DNA from: Silene latifolia
Taxonomy: Eukaryota > Streptophyta > Magnoliopsida > Caryophyllales > Caryophyllaceae
Assembly (NCBI RefSeq): GCF_048544455.1
Contig: NC_133538.1
Coordinates: 37,015,469 to 37,079,468, forward strand
Direction: 5' to 3'
DNA: 64,000 nt
Shown: positions 1 to 11,081 of the stretch, one piece after another
How the letters are laid out: each line of letters starts with the position of its first letter
Numbering within the stretch: position 1 is the first letter of the stretch
Position numbers and translations under genes: made by a program
Notes under the pieces: model-generated
Told to the model about the DNA's origin: nothing
Databases searched by the model: none
The model's input: the letters and a program-made list of their open reading frames with translations, nothing else

Positions 1-580
1 TTTCGAGACACTTTCGAGATCCCGAGAACCATACACCGTCCCCGAGATCTCTTCAAACCTTTCAAACCCGATTTTCAAAACATACGATTTTGAATTTCAA
101 AACCTGTCTTGGGAAACAGTACATTGTTTTCCGAGCCTACTCAAACTCAAAACCGTCTTTTGGAAACAAACTTAAGACAACCATTTCAACTGAAAGACTT
201 GCGGAGATCTCTATCTTCGAAAGCCGTCCCTAAAGCGACAAATGAATCTTTTTGAAAATTTCTATTTTCGAAAACTTCAGTCCACCATTCGAATTCCGCC
301 TCGTGTCTATCTAGTCGAAGCAAACGTACATATGGCTCTTTACTTATGAGTCGTCTCACCATGAGACTCGTCCAATGGCGTCACGCCGCTACGTTGGACT
401 TGTGTCAAAATTTCGGTCAACACCGTCACGTCATAAATCGAGTCAGCGCCGAGGTACCACAAACGGTCATCCTCGTCTTATTGAGTTTGATTTTTGTCTC
501 GTCCTTCGTGTTATCTGCGTTCAGTCTTTGAACCGTGTCGGATTGAATTGTAATGTGGGCCGTTTTTCCACCTCAGAGCC
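1..580 (+). other. Element A 5' untranslated leader
   Basis: This is sequence between the unseen 5' LTR and the gag start at 581. It is rich in short CGAGA and TTTTCGAAA words near the left end. The ORFs here are short and show no family match. I see no tRNA-complementary primer site, so the LTR/PBS junction is probably further left. Confidence 0.6.
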
Positions 581-962
581 ATGGCCCCGTCTTCGACTTC
601 GTCCGTCAACAACAACAACAATGATAACAACAGAGATGTCACAACTGCTCAGCTAGCCAGCCTATTCACTGCCCTTAAGGTCACTCTGGATCGTGTCGAG
701 ACCCGTATCGACACCCTGGAAAACAAGAAAGCTGGAGAACACAACACTCCGCCTTTGACTGAAACTGAGAAAAGGCTCAAGCTCTTGGAAGAACAACTCC
801 TAGCCCGGGGTAACAATATCCATCTCGAGAACAACCGAACATTTGAACCTGTTGGGGATCAACTACCTGACAACTTTACCTTGACTGATGTGCCCAAGTT
901 CAAGGGAGTGGAGGACCCGCTCAATCATATTCGAGCCTTTAAAGACTACATGGCCATAAAAG

Positions 963-1390
963 TAGACCTGGCAAAAGCAACCCGACCTGAAAAATCTGAC
1001 CCGTAACCCGAAGTGACCCGAACTACATCACCCGAATTTGACCCAACCCGACCCGAACATAACCTGAGCTTTCTTGACCCGAACCGGCCTGACCCAAAAA
1101 TAACCCGATCTCAAACCACCAAACCCGAAAATGACCCGACAAAATATAACTCTAATTGAACCGAAAAGACTTGAAATGGCAATTTCTCTATTATTCATTG
1201 ACCCGAAAATAACCCGACCCGAAACAACCCGACCCACTTGACCCGGAACTGACCCGACAACAAACCCGAAACAAACCCGAAACCCGAAATGACCCGTCCC
1301 GACCCAAGTTAACCCGAAATCAATGAGAAACCCGAACTGACCCGACCTGAATTGACCCGACCCGAACCCGACATGTTGACCCGTTTTGCC
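963..1390. repeat. Degenerate (ACCCGA)n-type repeat filling the MITE
   Basis: The pentamer/hexamer CCCGA or ACCCGAA recurs dozens of times with irregular spacers of A, T and G. The array runs nearly from one terminal inverted repeat to the other. It is broken by about 70 bp of unrelated sequence around 1140-1200. It is not the plant telomere repeat (CCCTAAA). Confidence 0.8.
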
Positions 1391-1397
1391 AGGTATA
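963..1397. mobile_element. hAT-like MITE inserted in gag of element A
   Basis: A 435-bp insert is flanked by a perfect 8-bp direct repeat CATAAAAG (955-962 and 1398-1405). Its ends are inverted repeats: TAGACCTGGCAAAA at the left and TATACCTGGCAAAA reading in from the right, 14 bp with one mismatch. An 8-bp duplication with short inverted ends is the signature of the hAT superfamily. The interior has no coding potential and is a degenerate array of CCCGA/GACCCG words. Skipping the insert and one duplication rejoins gag in frame across the junction, which confirms the borders. Confidence 0.88.
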
Positions 1398-2429
1398 CAT
1401 AAAAGGGGTAAAACATAAACTTTTCACCCGGATCTTTCCATCATCCTTGGAACCGACCCTCGCCAATGGTACTACTCCCTTGACCCGAAGAATCTTACTA
1501 CCTGGGATGAGGTCGCAGTTGAAGTTGCTAAGCAATATGCCGACAATGTCGAAATCCAAGCCAATACCCGTACTCTTGAGGTCCTAACCCAGAATGAGAA
1601 GGAGGGATTCACCGAGTTCTTAACCCGTTGGAGGAGGGTAAGCACTCAGTTGGTCAGCAAGCCGAGTGAGTCAACCTTGGTGGAAAAATTTGTCAATAAT
1701 CTCCGCCCAGTATATGCCAATTTACTGAGGTACCAAAACATTAGACCTTCCAGGATCTGCAAATCCTTAGGACACGCATTGAAGACGACCTCCGAAAAGG
1801 TGTCTTAGCGAAAACCACCGGTAGAGGCTACCAAGGATCCACATCAACTAGATCTCGCCCTTATGGTCAGACGAACAAGATTGATGATGTCAACCTCCTT
1901 GAACCAACCGCCAAGAAAGCTGAGCGCCCCCAAAGAGTGTTCACCAATATAGGGTCAACTTATGCAAGCGCCCTGAAGAGGCTTATGGACTAAGGGAAGT
2001 TACAACCGATCGGACCCACCCCGGATCCGTCTGATGCTTAGAAATCCCGCTTCTGGAACCCTAATGCCTACTGTCCATACCACCAAGGGAAAGGGCATGA
2101 CACAGAAACCTGCTTCAAACTCAAACACATCATCCAAGACATAATCGAGAAAGGAGAATTGCCTTTACCTCCACCAACTAAACCAAACAACAAAACGAAC
2201 CCTTTGGGAACCCATGCCATCTCCGGTGATGAGCCGACCTTGGACTGCTCACACCTCATCCTGCCAGTTGATGACGAGGTGAATGTCGTGGAGAAGGATG
2301 CCTCGGACGAGGTATTTGTGTTCACCGCCGCAACTATGCTTGCCATGTTTCAACAAGTTGAGGAAGCTATAGCCAGTCTCTCTGAAAGGATCACCCGACT
2401 TGACGATGCTTAACGCCGACTGATTTTCA

Positions 2430-2700
2430 ATCCTCCAACACCACTCCCAAGGGAAGGTCCCCCAAACACCCAAAACTACCCTCACCCGGATGGATTGCTC
2501 CCGCGAACATTCTGGCATGCACCTCACGACAATCACCCTCACAAAAATCACCCCCACAACAATCAACCTCACAAAAACTACCCTCACAAAAATGTCCCTC
2601 ACAAAAACTGCCCAACGAGGAATACCCCTCCAAGGTGCCTTCGAGATCCAGAAATCAATGGCATCTGGAGAGAAGATGTTGAAGATGTCTATATTGCCCC
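2430..2700 (+). other. Element A gag-protease spacer with His/Asn/Pro/Lys repeats
   Basis: The sequence reads as a run of short PHKN/PHNN-type repeats (about 2515-2610), a low-complexity linker between the zinc-knuckle part of gag and protease. The underlying DNA is a CACAAAAA/CCCTCACAA repeat. It stays open in two frames, so the true frame is uncertain. Such linkers are common at the gag/pol join of Tat elements. Confidence 0.5.
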
Positions 2701-2845
2701 AGGGAAAGTGAAATAGACGAAAGAGATCGGTCATCTTACCCGGTCCGGACGCCCCTATCAAAACCCGAACAATTCAACGGTCGCTCCAACAACGAATGAC
2801 CAAGTTGTCCCAGACGTAGACACTCAACCCAGGGCTCCCGAGAAT

Positions 2846-3402
2846 TTGATCCTCAAACAACTGCATAAAGGAAAAGGCGAAATCTCAATTTGGCAACTGA
2901 TTGCTACATCCTTTGAGCATCGGCAAGCTCTACTACAAGCCTTGGGAAAACTGACTGTGCCTTCTACTTCCTCCCCGGAAGAAGTGGTGGCACATATGAC
3001 AAGGGATATCCCTGATTTGAGCAACCCAGTCATCTTCTCTAACAAGGATATCCCTCCCTTCGGAGTCAACCACAACCTGGCCCTGTACATCACCGTACAA
3101 TACCTCAAAAAGAATGTGCCTATGGTTCTTGTGGATGACGGATCCGCGGTGAATGTCATTGCCCTCAAGACGGCTCACAAACTGGGTATCAAAGAAGCTG
3201 ATTTGATCCTAACCAATCAAGGAGTACGCGCTTATGACGACACTCGTCGTAAGGTCCCACGTCTTATTACTCTAACTGTCGCAACAGGACCACTGGAGAG
3301 ACAAACCAGTTTCAGGTAGTCGACATCGATGCCTCCTTCAACATGCTTCTGGGACGTCCCTGGAACCACACCGTCAAGGCAGTTACTTCTACTCTCCACT
3401 AG
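2846..3402 (+). pseudogene. Element A aspartic protease domain (broken)
   Basis: This is the retropepsin-like protease that would cut the gag-pol polyprotein. The catalytic region reads VLVDDGSAVNVI (about 3127-3162), with D-D-G where the family normally has D-T/S-G. A conserved LGRPW motif follows near 3348 in a different frame. A one-base frameshift near 3310 and a stop codon near 3400 break it. The upstream part (2846-3100) is the usual Tat linker. The Thr/Ser to Asp change at the active site may itself be inactivating. Confidence 0.8.
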
Positions 3403-3513
3403 AAAATCAGGGTCCCCTTCAACGGGAAAACGATCACGATTCCTGCTTCCCCAATCAAAGCCGTCATTAAAAAGGGAATAGCCTCCCAAGCCATCGAGGA
3501 GGACGACAATGAA

Positions 3514-4644
3514 ATGTGGGGATTCGAAGCCGTGAATGTCATAACCGATGAATCAACACCCATTGATTGTGACCCATTTTCTAACCTCACAGTCAACCGC
3601 ATTCTGATGCGCCAGGGTTATTTCCCGGGTTTACCCCTCAATCCACTAAAGAGCACCTTCCCTCCCTTGAAACATGCTAAGGTCCCCAACATCCCCTTCG
3701 AACTGGGCTATGAACCTACTGATGAAGATATCCAGGAGATGAACCTCCTAGTTCGGAAGCGCAAGAAGCACGGAGTTATCCTCCGTCCCTATCATCTGAC
3801 CCTCAATGGATACTTTATCCCCGAAGGAGAGTCCGAGCTTTACCATGGCTTTTCGGAGCCGATCTGTGAATCCGTGGCCAAGGTCAAGTACCCGGGTGTG
3901 GAAGTCTTCCAGGACTGCTACTTCATCCCCGACAACACTGAAGCTGCATCAACTGAGTCTAAGCCGTCCTCATGCCTCGACGGACAAGCTGTCACTCTCC
4001 TCTTTGGAGAATATAACATCAGGCACCTCGACTATGAGGACATCATCAACATCTCTCTGAAGGACAACTAATTTGACCCAACCGCCTTGACCTCCGACAC
4101 TGACCCGGAGAAAGCTACACAGGGCTGGAAGAAAACCGTCAAGTGGACCGATCGCCAAGGCCGCATTCTCAAGATCACAACTAGAGAAGGCCTTATGTTC
4201 AAAGAGGGAAGTGAAGAAGAATCTGAGTCTGAGTCGGAGTCGGAGTCAGAGTCTGGCATAGCTCCTAACACTCCTGATGTCCCAATCAAGGTCCCATTTT
4301 CGCTGTTTTATCACACACTCGTGGCTGATTCAGAGGCTGGGCCTACTAGGGTCACCCCCACTCCCATGAAAGGTGACAACCTGGAGCCTGTTCTAGGGGC
4401 CACCTCCTCTACTGTGTCGCCTCTGACTGACCATTAGATGTATGTCCTCTCCGAGCTTTTCGCTCGTGTCAACTTAATGAACGCTAAGTTTGCTTATGAC
4501 TCGACTCAATTTAACTGTAATGCAATTCTGAATGACTATGAGGAATTTGACTTGAGTGACTACCCACCACACCTAGCCAAAGAACTTGACAAACGGGAAA
4601 CCAGAACCCGCATCATTGAGGAGACCGAACCTATTAACGTATGA
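3514..4644 (+). pseudogene. Element A protease-RT linker
   Basis: The stretch 3514-4071 is a 185-residue open frame beginning WGFEAVNVITDE, then 4087-4437 and 4438-4644 after stops. This resembles the long, poorly conserved connector between protease and RT in Tat/Ogre-like elements. An acidic Ser-Glu repeat sits at about 4213-4256, encoded by a GAGTCT/GAGTCG hexamer repeat. No enzymatic motif is visible. I infer that it belongs to the same polyprotein because all pieces lie collinear between recognisable protease and RT. Confidence 0.6.
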
Positions 4645-4683
4645 ACCGACAACACACCTCAAGAACTTAGGATAGGGACAACC

Positions 4684-6722
4684 ATGGACCCCTCGGAAAG
4701 ACAACAATTCATTGACCTCCTCCACGAATACAAGGACTTATTCGCCTGGTCCTACAGAGATATGCCTGGGATTGACAGGGAAATTGATGAGCACCGGATA
4801 CCCGTTAAGCCCGGAGCTAAATCCGTAAAGCAAAAGCTGAATCGGATGCGTCCTGAATGGGCCCTGAAAATCAAGGAAGAAGTGGATAAGCAGTTCAAGG
4901 CTTGTTTTATCAAAGTGTCTGAGTACTCTGACTGGGTGGCCAACATTGTTCGTGTACCAAAAAAGGACAGGAGGATTTGGGTTTACATCGACTTCAGGCA
5001 TCTGAACAAGGCAAGTCCAAAGGACGACTTCCCTTTGCCACATGTTGACATTCTGGTGGATAATACTGCCGAACATGCTCTCCAATCATTCATGGACGGG
5101 TATTCTGGGTAAAACCAGATCAAAATGGCTGAGGAAGACATGCACAAGACTGCATCCACTACACAGTGGGGTACCTATTGCTACACGGTCATGCCTTTCA
5201 GTCTCATCAATGCCGGAGCAACCTATCAAAGAACCGCTACCACTCTCCTACATGATACGATGCACAAGGAGGTGGAGGTATATGTCGATGATATGATTGT
5301 CAAATCAAGAGAACGGGACGACCAAATCAGCGCACTTCGGAAATTTTTCGCTCGTCTGCGGAAGTATAACATGAGACTAAATCCTCAGAAATGTGCATCC
5401 GGGGTCACCTCCGTAAAACTCTTGGGACATAATGTCAGCAAGAGAGGCCTTGAGATTGATCCAACCAAAATCAAATCCCTTCAACAAATGTCATGGCCTA
5501 AGAACGAGAAGGAGATTCGGGGATTTCTCGGTCAGGTCCAATACATCAGCCGCTTCATTGCCAAGCTCACCATTCTCTGCGAACCAATATTCAAGAAACT
5601 TCGCGCCTCCGATCACACCGATTGGGACGACGATTGTCAAAAGGCCTTCGACAGGATAAAGGAAATCCTATCCAAACCTGCTGTCCTCATTCCACCTCGA
5701 TCGGGGATCCCTGTATCCTTATACCTGACTGTTACTGACACAGCCATGGGAGCAATGCTAGCACAAATAGTCGACGGCGAAGAACGAGCCATCTACTACA
5801 TCAGCAAAAAGTTCATTGAGTACAAGACGAAGTACACCCAGCTGGATAAGACATGCCTTGCCCTAGTATGGTTAACAAAGAAGTTGCGGCACTACATGCT
5901 CAGCTACACGGTCCACATCCACTCCAAGATGGACCCCGTCAAATACATCTTCGAAAAACCCGTACTAAACGGAAGGCTGTCTAGGTGGACACTCATGCTG
6001 TTCGAGTTTGATCTCAAGTTTGTACCCCTCACGGCTATCAAGGGAAGAGCAGTCACCGATTTCCTAGCAGAGAATCCTATCAACGAGGATCCAACGACCG
6101 ACACATGGTCACTTCATGACGAATATATCCTTTGTGATGACTCCGACGCATGGGACCTATACTTCGATGGTGTATCTAATCTGAGAGGCTTCGGGGTAGG
6201 AATCCTTCTAATATCACAAGAGGGAGAATATGTTCCGATCTCGGTCAAACTAGACTTCGCCGTCACAAACAATGCTGCTGAATACGAAGCATGCCTCATC
6301 AACCTACAAGCAGCCACAACACTTGGCATCAAGAGACTGAGGGTCCACGGCTATTCCTCACTCATCATCAATCAGGTGTCCGGATCATGGAAAATCTGAA
6401 GTGACAGCTTAGCTCCCTACCGAGCGAAGATCAATCAAAAGGCCGAGTTCTTCGACCAAGTTGACTACTTCTACTTGCCACAAGAGGAAAATCAATTTGC
6501 TGACGCCCTGGCAAAACTTGCCGCGCTCATCAACATACCTGACGACATGACATCGATGCCCCTATGTGTCGAGAGAAGGAGTGAGCCAGCTCACATTTGT
6601 GCCATCAACAACGACGAGGAAAGTATGATGAACCCTAGTACCAAGCCATCCTCAACTACAAAACCAAAAACGAACTCCCTCCTAACTCTGACCCAAGAGT
6701 ACAAAGAGCCATCCGTTTACTA
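4684..6722 (+). pseudogene. pol: Element A reverse transcriptase, RNase H and second (archaeal-type) RNase H
   Basis: The RT fingers and palm start near 4740, with YIDFRHLNKASPKDDFPLPH at about 4984-5043. The catalytic box is YVDDM at 5281-5295. A TAA at 5110-5112 interrupts the YSG-NQIKM motif. The first RNase H follows (TVTDTAMGAMLAQ near 5730; YTQLDKTCLALV near 5835). The second begins WDLYFDGVSNLRGFGVGILL near 6150 and continues through NNAAEYEACL (about 6270) past a TGA at 6397-6399 to NQFADALAKLAALI near 6490. Two RNase H domains in this order identify the Tat lineage. Two stops in otherwise good sequence suggest moderate age. Confidence 0.92.
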
Positions 6723-6734
6723 GCATCACAATTC

Positions 6735-7648
6735 GTGATGAACCAAAATCAACTATACAAAAGAACACCCCAAGGGATTCTCCTCCTTTGCATTGACCGT
6801 CACAAAGCCAAAAAAGTGATGGGAGAGGTCCACGATGGAGAATGCGGCCCTCACATGAGCGCAATGATGATTACCCGAAAGATCATACGGTTAGGCTACT
6901 ACTGGACCACCATGGAAGCCGATTGCCGTAACTACGTCAAACATTGCCACAATTGCCAAATCTTCGCCAACATACAACACATACCACCATCCCTTTTATA
7001 CACCATGACATCACCCTGGCCTTTCTCAACCCGGGGCATCGACATCATCGGGAAGGTTAACCTGATAGGCACTAAGGGGCATTGCTTCGTCCTCATCGCC
7101 ATCGACTATTTCACTAAATGGGTGGAAGCGCAGTGGAAGCAGCTAACAAAACTCTCGTCACCATTATCAGGAAAATGCAAGACAACTACCGCGATTGGCC
7201 GAGCAAACTCCCATTCGCATTCTGGGGATACCGAACCTCCATTCGAACACCGGCAGGCGCCACACCCTTCTACCTAGCATACGGTATGGAGTCGGTTCAA
7301 CCAGTAGAGTTAGAGGCGGAATGGACCCGTCGAAGGTACGAGCAACTCACTCTTCTAGACGAGCAGCGGCTCAATGCCTTGCACAACGTCTAGCTATACC
7401 AACAACGTAAACAATGGGCATTCAATAAGAAGATCAAATCCAGGAACATCCAGGAAGGAGACTTGGTCCTCAAGTCGGTCCGAGCATCATTACCCGTCGA
7501 TCCGATGGGAAAATTCAAACCCAACTGGGCCGGGCCATACCTGGTCAAGAAAATACTTTCGGGGAGCGTAGTGAGACTGAGTGACCTAGATGGGGAGGAT
7601 TTTACAAACCCGACCAACCTGGACCAACTCAAGAAATACTACCCTTGA
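6735..7648 (+). pseudogene. Element A integrase with central catalytic deletion
   Basis: Integrase joins element cDNA to host DNA. The zinc-binding HHCC module is visible (VHDGECGPH about 6831; HCHNC about 6942). The catalytic core begins with GIDIIG, the first Asp, near 7037. After DYFTKWVEA the sequence jumps straight to the segment holding the last catalytic Glu (VEAANKT near 7134). The block with the second Asp (the DNG motif) is therefore missing. The junction carries two copies of GTGGAAGC at 7122-7129 and 7133-7140. The C-terminal part runs to a TGA at 7646-7648 after QLKKYYP. The enzyme cannot be active. Confidence 0.88.
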
Positions 7649-7649
7649 A

Positions 7650-7840
7650 CCATAGCAACCAACGACCTCAACCCTAGTTTTACAACTAGCAACCACCTCA
7701 ACCCTTTTCAAGTCAAGTTCCTCAACGCGTTCTGATTTGAAATTGCATGTTTTATCGAGTCTAAGTTGCGGCACCTTGCCCGTTTCGAATGTCCTTTGAT
7801 CTATCAAAGGCAACATCCATTTGCACTAAAACAAAAACCC
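7650..7840. other. Element A spacer after pol
   Basis: Short non-coding stretch with a repeated phrase, ACAACTAGCAACCACCTCAA-like, around 7670-7700. No gene is seen. Confidence 0.4.
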
Positions 7841-8150
7841 CTGAACTACGAGCATGTATTGATTTCACCTCTTCAGGTGGATACGTAGGCAATCCCTCTT
7901 ATACATGAAGGATACAACCACAAAACCCAATCAAATTCACAAAAAACCCTGAACTACGAGCATGGTTTGATTTCACCTTTTCAGGTGGATACGTAGGCAG
8001 TCCCTCTTATACATGAGGGATACAACCACAAAACCCACTCAAATTTACATAACCTTCCGGACTACGATCATGGTTTGATTTCACCTCTTCAGGTGGATAC
8101 TTTAGGCAGTCCTTTCTTACACAAGAAGGATACAACCATCCCCATAATAA
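7841..8150 (+). repeat. 108-bp tandem repeat, three copies, with two hairpins per unit
   Basis: Units begin at 7841, 7949 and 8057, an exact 108-bp step, with the third unit slightly diverged. Each contains CACCT-TTC-AGGTG type inverted repeats and a second inverted repeat of the CCCTC...GAGGG type. In unit three the second stem has become CCTTT...GAAGG, so both arms changed. Such repeats just after pol are typical of the variable 3' region of Tat elements. Confidence 0.85.
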
Positions 8151-8559
8151 AAAAAATCACCCACATCAACTTCCAAAAATAGGGAAAGGAAACGACATTC
8201 CCATTATCCCACAAAAAATACAAGAAAGAAGCCTTTCTCCCTTCCCACAAAAATCCCACTTTCCCAAGTGCAAATGTTTAGGATGATTCAAACCGAATTA
8301 CCTTTACAAAATGGATGGAAGAAACAAGCGTTCACCATTTTTGACACGAGCAATCCTCTTATTTAATTAATAATGGGAGGGATTACAAATTCAACAACAA
8401 ATAAAGCTCGACGAATCTACAATTTGTCAAAGCTAAGGTGTCAACTGAAACACCTCACATAATAAAACTAGCACAAAACACACAAAACATAGCTAGTACA
8501 ACATAATAAAAACTCACAACACTAATACAACATAATAATAAAGTGGGTAATGGAGGTCT
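8151..8559. other. Element A non-coding spacer
   Basis: AT-rich sequence between the 108-bp repeats and the 3' end of the first antisense gene. I see no ORF or motif of note. It probably holds the 3' untranslated region of the antisense gene. Confidence 0.4.
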
Positions 8560-10078
8560 TCACTCTTCCATTCTACCCTTGCCTTTTCCCTCGGGATACA
8601 TTTTCCCCTTGTTCTTCTTGTTGGCCCGCCTAGCTTGAGCCCTCTCTTCGAAACGGATCCTCAACGGATCTACAACGGCAACGGCCTCCGGTCTAGTGCA
8701 AGACCCCATGTTCGGCCCGAAATGAGCCCATGCATAGCCCACTACATTTTTGGGACCCGAGCTTCTCCTCTTTGGTGGTCTCATCACATCCGGGCTAACC
8801 CCATCAACATAATCCTCAAAGAAGGCATGGTTGGCATTGCCAACCTCTCGATACTTCAAGTCGACAACCTCGTCCTTACGGTATTTGGACCTCTCTTCCA
8901 AGGACGAAGATCTTGACCACTTAACATAAGCGAGAGTCACCCATGTCATGACAACGGGGTTTGGTACCTCCCAAAGCGGCCGAGTGGCCCACCATCTTTC
9001 GAAGACCTCCACAAGCTTGGAGTTCCGGAAAACATTCTCTTGGACAAGGGTATCTTGAGTGGGCACCTTTTGTTGACGCACCATTTGCCTCATGAGCCTT
9101 TCGGGATAAATGAAGGAAGTGACCTTCAAACCCACCACCATCAAAGAACGAGGACTAGCACCCGAAGCGGGCAACCCCGTGAAGGACCTCAAGTGCCACC
9201 ATGGCACCACCCAACGGATGTGAGGACCACCCTCCTCCGCCAAACTTGCGGCCCAATAAGCCTCGGTGGAAGCAAAACAATCCGAGTACAACTTCTTCCT
9301 CATAGTAAGGTAATGGAAGGGATAAGAAGAAGAATCAACCGGAGGCTCTACATATTTTAGCCTCTCCAATAGCCACACTTGGAGAATCCTTGGAAATCCA
9401 AATGAAGGAGCTTCTCCACAAGAGCCTTCCTTGTCCAAAGCTTGGATGATCTCGCCAAGCACCAACCATGATGGATCTCTACCATGCTCCAACCACATGC
9501 ACGAGGGCCATGCTACCATAGCATTTTGGCCCCTCCTTCTTCAAAGCATCAACAAAGAGATATACATGGACAAGGCAAAAGGCAAGAGCCCTTCTCCTAG
9601 CCACCTCCAAAACATTGGCATCTAATCGGTTCGAAAAGATGTTGATAAGAGCCAACATATCCACACCATGTGGAGCAAGAAGGAAGTTGACTTGACTTGT
9701 CGACAAGCCCAAAATTGAACGGGATTTCTCCTTATAGCACAACCGAGTCGCAGGAAGCACCGGAACACAACCCGGCCACCCACCAATGGCTCCAACTTCT
9801 TCGGCAAGAAGACAAATTTCACCTTTCGGGAAAACGAAAACATGGTGTTTCGAATCCCAAAACCGAGTGCATGCTTCGAGAAATGAGGATTGCACCTTGA
9901 CTTGACGGAGCACCAACAATTGACCAACTCCCATGCAAATGAGTTGATACTTTTCGGGAGGCGACAAATCCCGGCACCACTGTTGCAACGCATTCTCAAA
10001 AGCATCCATGAAATATTTTGGTGGAAGAGGAAGAAGAGGTTTAGTAGAGATGATTTTGTGTTTCGGATGATGAAACAA
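8560..10078 (-). pseudogene. Antisense gene 1 of element A: plant-mobile-domain/DUF7745-like protein, one frameshift
   Basis: The gene is transcribed opposite to gag-pol. Two overlapping frames (10078-9479 and 9519-8560) join at about 9515 by one frameshift into roughly 500 codons, with no intron evident. The N-terminal part holds FLEACTRFWDSKHHVF followed by a LAEEVGAIGGWPG motif, the pattern of plant mobile domain-like proteins (aromatic residue, then a Leu/Glu-Glu stretch, then Gly-Trp/Leu-Pro). The C-terminus is basic, with KKNKGKMYPEGKGKGRM, perhaps a nuclear localisation signal. A TATA box lies only about 20 bp before the first ATG, so the Met at about 10009 may be the real start. Function is unknown; related domains are widespread in plant transposons. 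Confidence 0.7.
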
Positions 10079-10095
10079 TGAAGCACAAACATCAC

Positions 10096-10103
10096 TATTT
10101 ATA
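10096..10103 (-). promoter_or_regulatory. TATA box of antisense gene 1
   Basis: On the minus strand this reads TATAAATA. It lies 18-25 bp before the ATG at 10078, which favours translation from a later Met (about 10009). The context is otherwise AT-rich. Confidence 0.5.
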
Positions 10104-11081
10104 AAAAAACAATCAGCGCATTTTTCAGGAAAAAGGGAGAGCAGGCTTCTATCGCCTAATAGCTCGTGCCCCTTTAGGCCTATTCCCAGGATTCTCGCCT
10201 TGAATTGTCCCTTTCAAGTTGTTCTTCTGACACCTCAAACCTCTCGCCGGAATGCTCGCGCCTCTTCGGGGTGGTCCAGGACATTTTGTGTTTCCTCACA
10301 CTCACATTTCCTTATTTTCGTGTTTTACGAAATCCGACACGGTTTCGTTGACGCAGCTTTAAACATACGGATTTTTCTTTCTTTTTTAAAAGGGGGAAGG
10401 GCTAGTCGCCCCGATCCGCGACGGATCGTTTTCATGTCAATCAAAATTCCGAATTTTTTTTCGCTTTTTCGCAATTTCCCAGCAAAAATAAAAATTGAAA
10501 ATTGATAACACGACATCAATTTTCCTCAAAATTCAAGCACTCACAAATTCGAGTCTTGATCTCACAAAAAAAATCAAATCAAGTACACTCGCAAAAATGT
10601 TTTCTAAAATTCATCCCTGACGGTTTGAGTTTGAATTTTTTTATCGAGTCACAAATCAATTTCAACAATTCCGATACAATTTAATTCAAGACACGAGTTA
10701 ATTGCTCAATTTTCAAATCAATTTCTTTTGGAGTCCAAACGTGATGATTTGTCGCAAATTATCAAAATACCCTTTCAAATTTCAAATTTGAATTTTTAAC
10801 TTCGTGTCATCGCGGTTAAATTTTGTCTTCAATCGAGTGCCTTTTACGTGTTTACGTTTACACATACGAGCTACTTGTTGCCTATTTTCTACGCTAACGA
10901 TGCAGGAACTGATGCAAAGCAAAAAGGGGAATTGACAGCCGACAGCGCTCCTCCGAAACACAACACAAAAAAAGCCAAATATCACAAAATGAACCACAAT
11001 CTAAAAACACATATATACAAACCGCCTCACGCAAAATATAAATGTGTACAAGCAAGAGTCCAAGACACGGAGAAACTACTA
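10104..11081. other. Element A spacer between antisense genes 1 and 2
   Basis: Mostly AT-rich non-coding sequence. At 10161-10190 and 10254-10280 it carries copies of a dispersed GC-rich motif (GCTCGCGCCTC...GGGGTG..CCAGG) that recurs in the 3' LTR and upstream of antisense gene 2. Confidence 0.5.

Larger units (their letters stand above)
581..2413 (+). pseudogene. gag: Element A gag (broken)
   Basis: This encodes the capsid precursor that packages element RNA in cytoplasmic particles. It starts with ATG at 581. The N-terminal part has an Asn-rich stretch, then a probable coiled coil, then LPDNFTLTDVPKFKGVEDPL, the usual lead-in to the Tat capsid domain. A MITE (963-1397) interrupts the capsid domain. 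The domain resumes after it, with WYYSLDPKNLTTWDEV from 1467 in a frame shifted by about one base near 1450. A Tat-type zinc-knuckle-like stretch, CPYHQGKGHDTETC, lies near 2072-2115, and the last ORF stops at 2411-2413. Further frameshifts and stops lie between 1730 and 2070. The family assignment is firm; the product cannot be made intact. Confidence 0.85.

Noticed and set aside
963..1390. CCCGAA-rich stretch as interstitial telomere sequence
   Set aside because: Plant telomeres are CCCTAAA; the repeat here is CCCGA-based and bounded by MITE ends.
1028..1559. Minus-strand ORFs of 69 and 79 codons rich in Arg, Val and Gly
   Set aside because: They lie on the CCCGA repeat of the MITE and its flank; the composition comes from the repeat.
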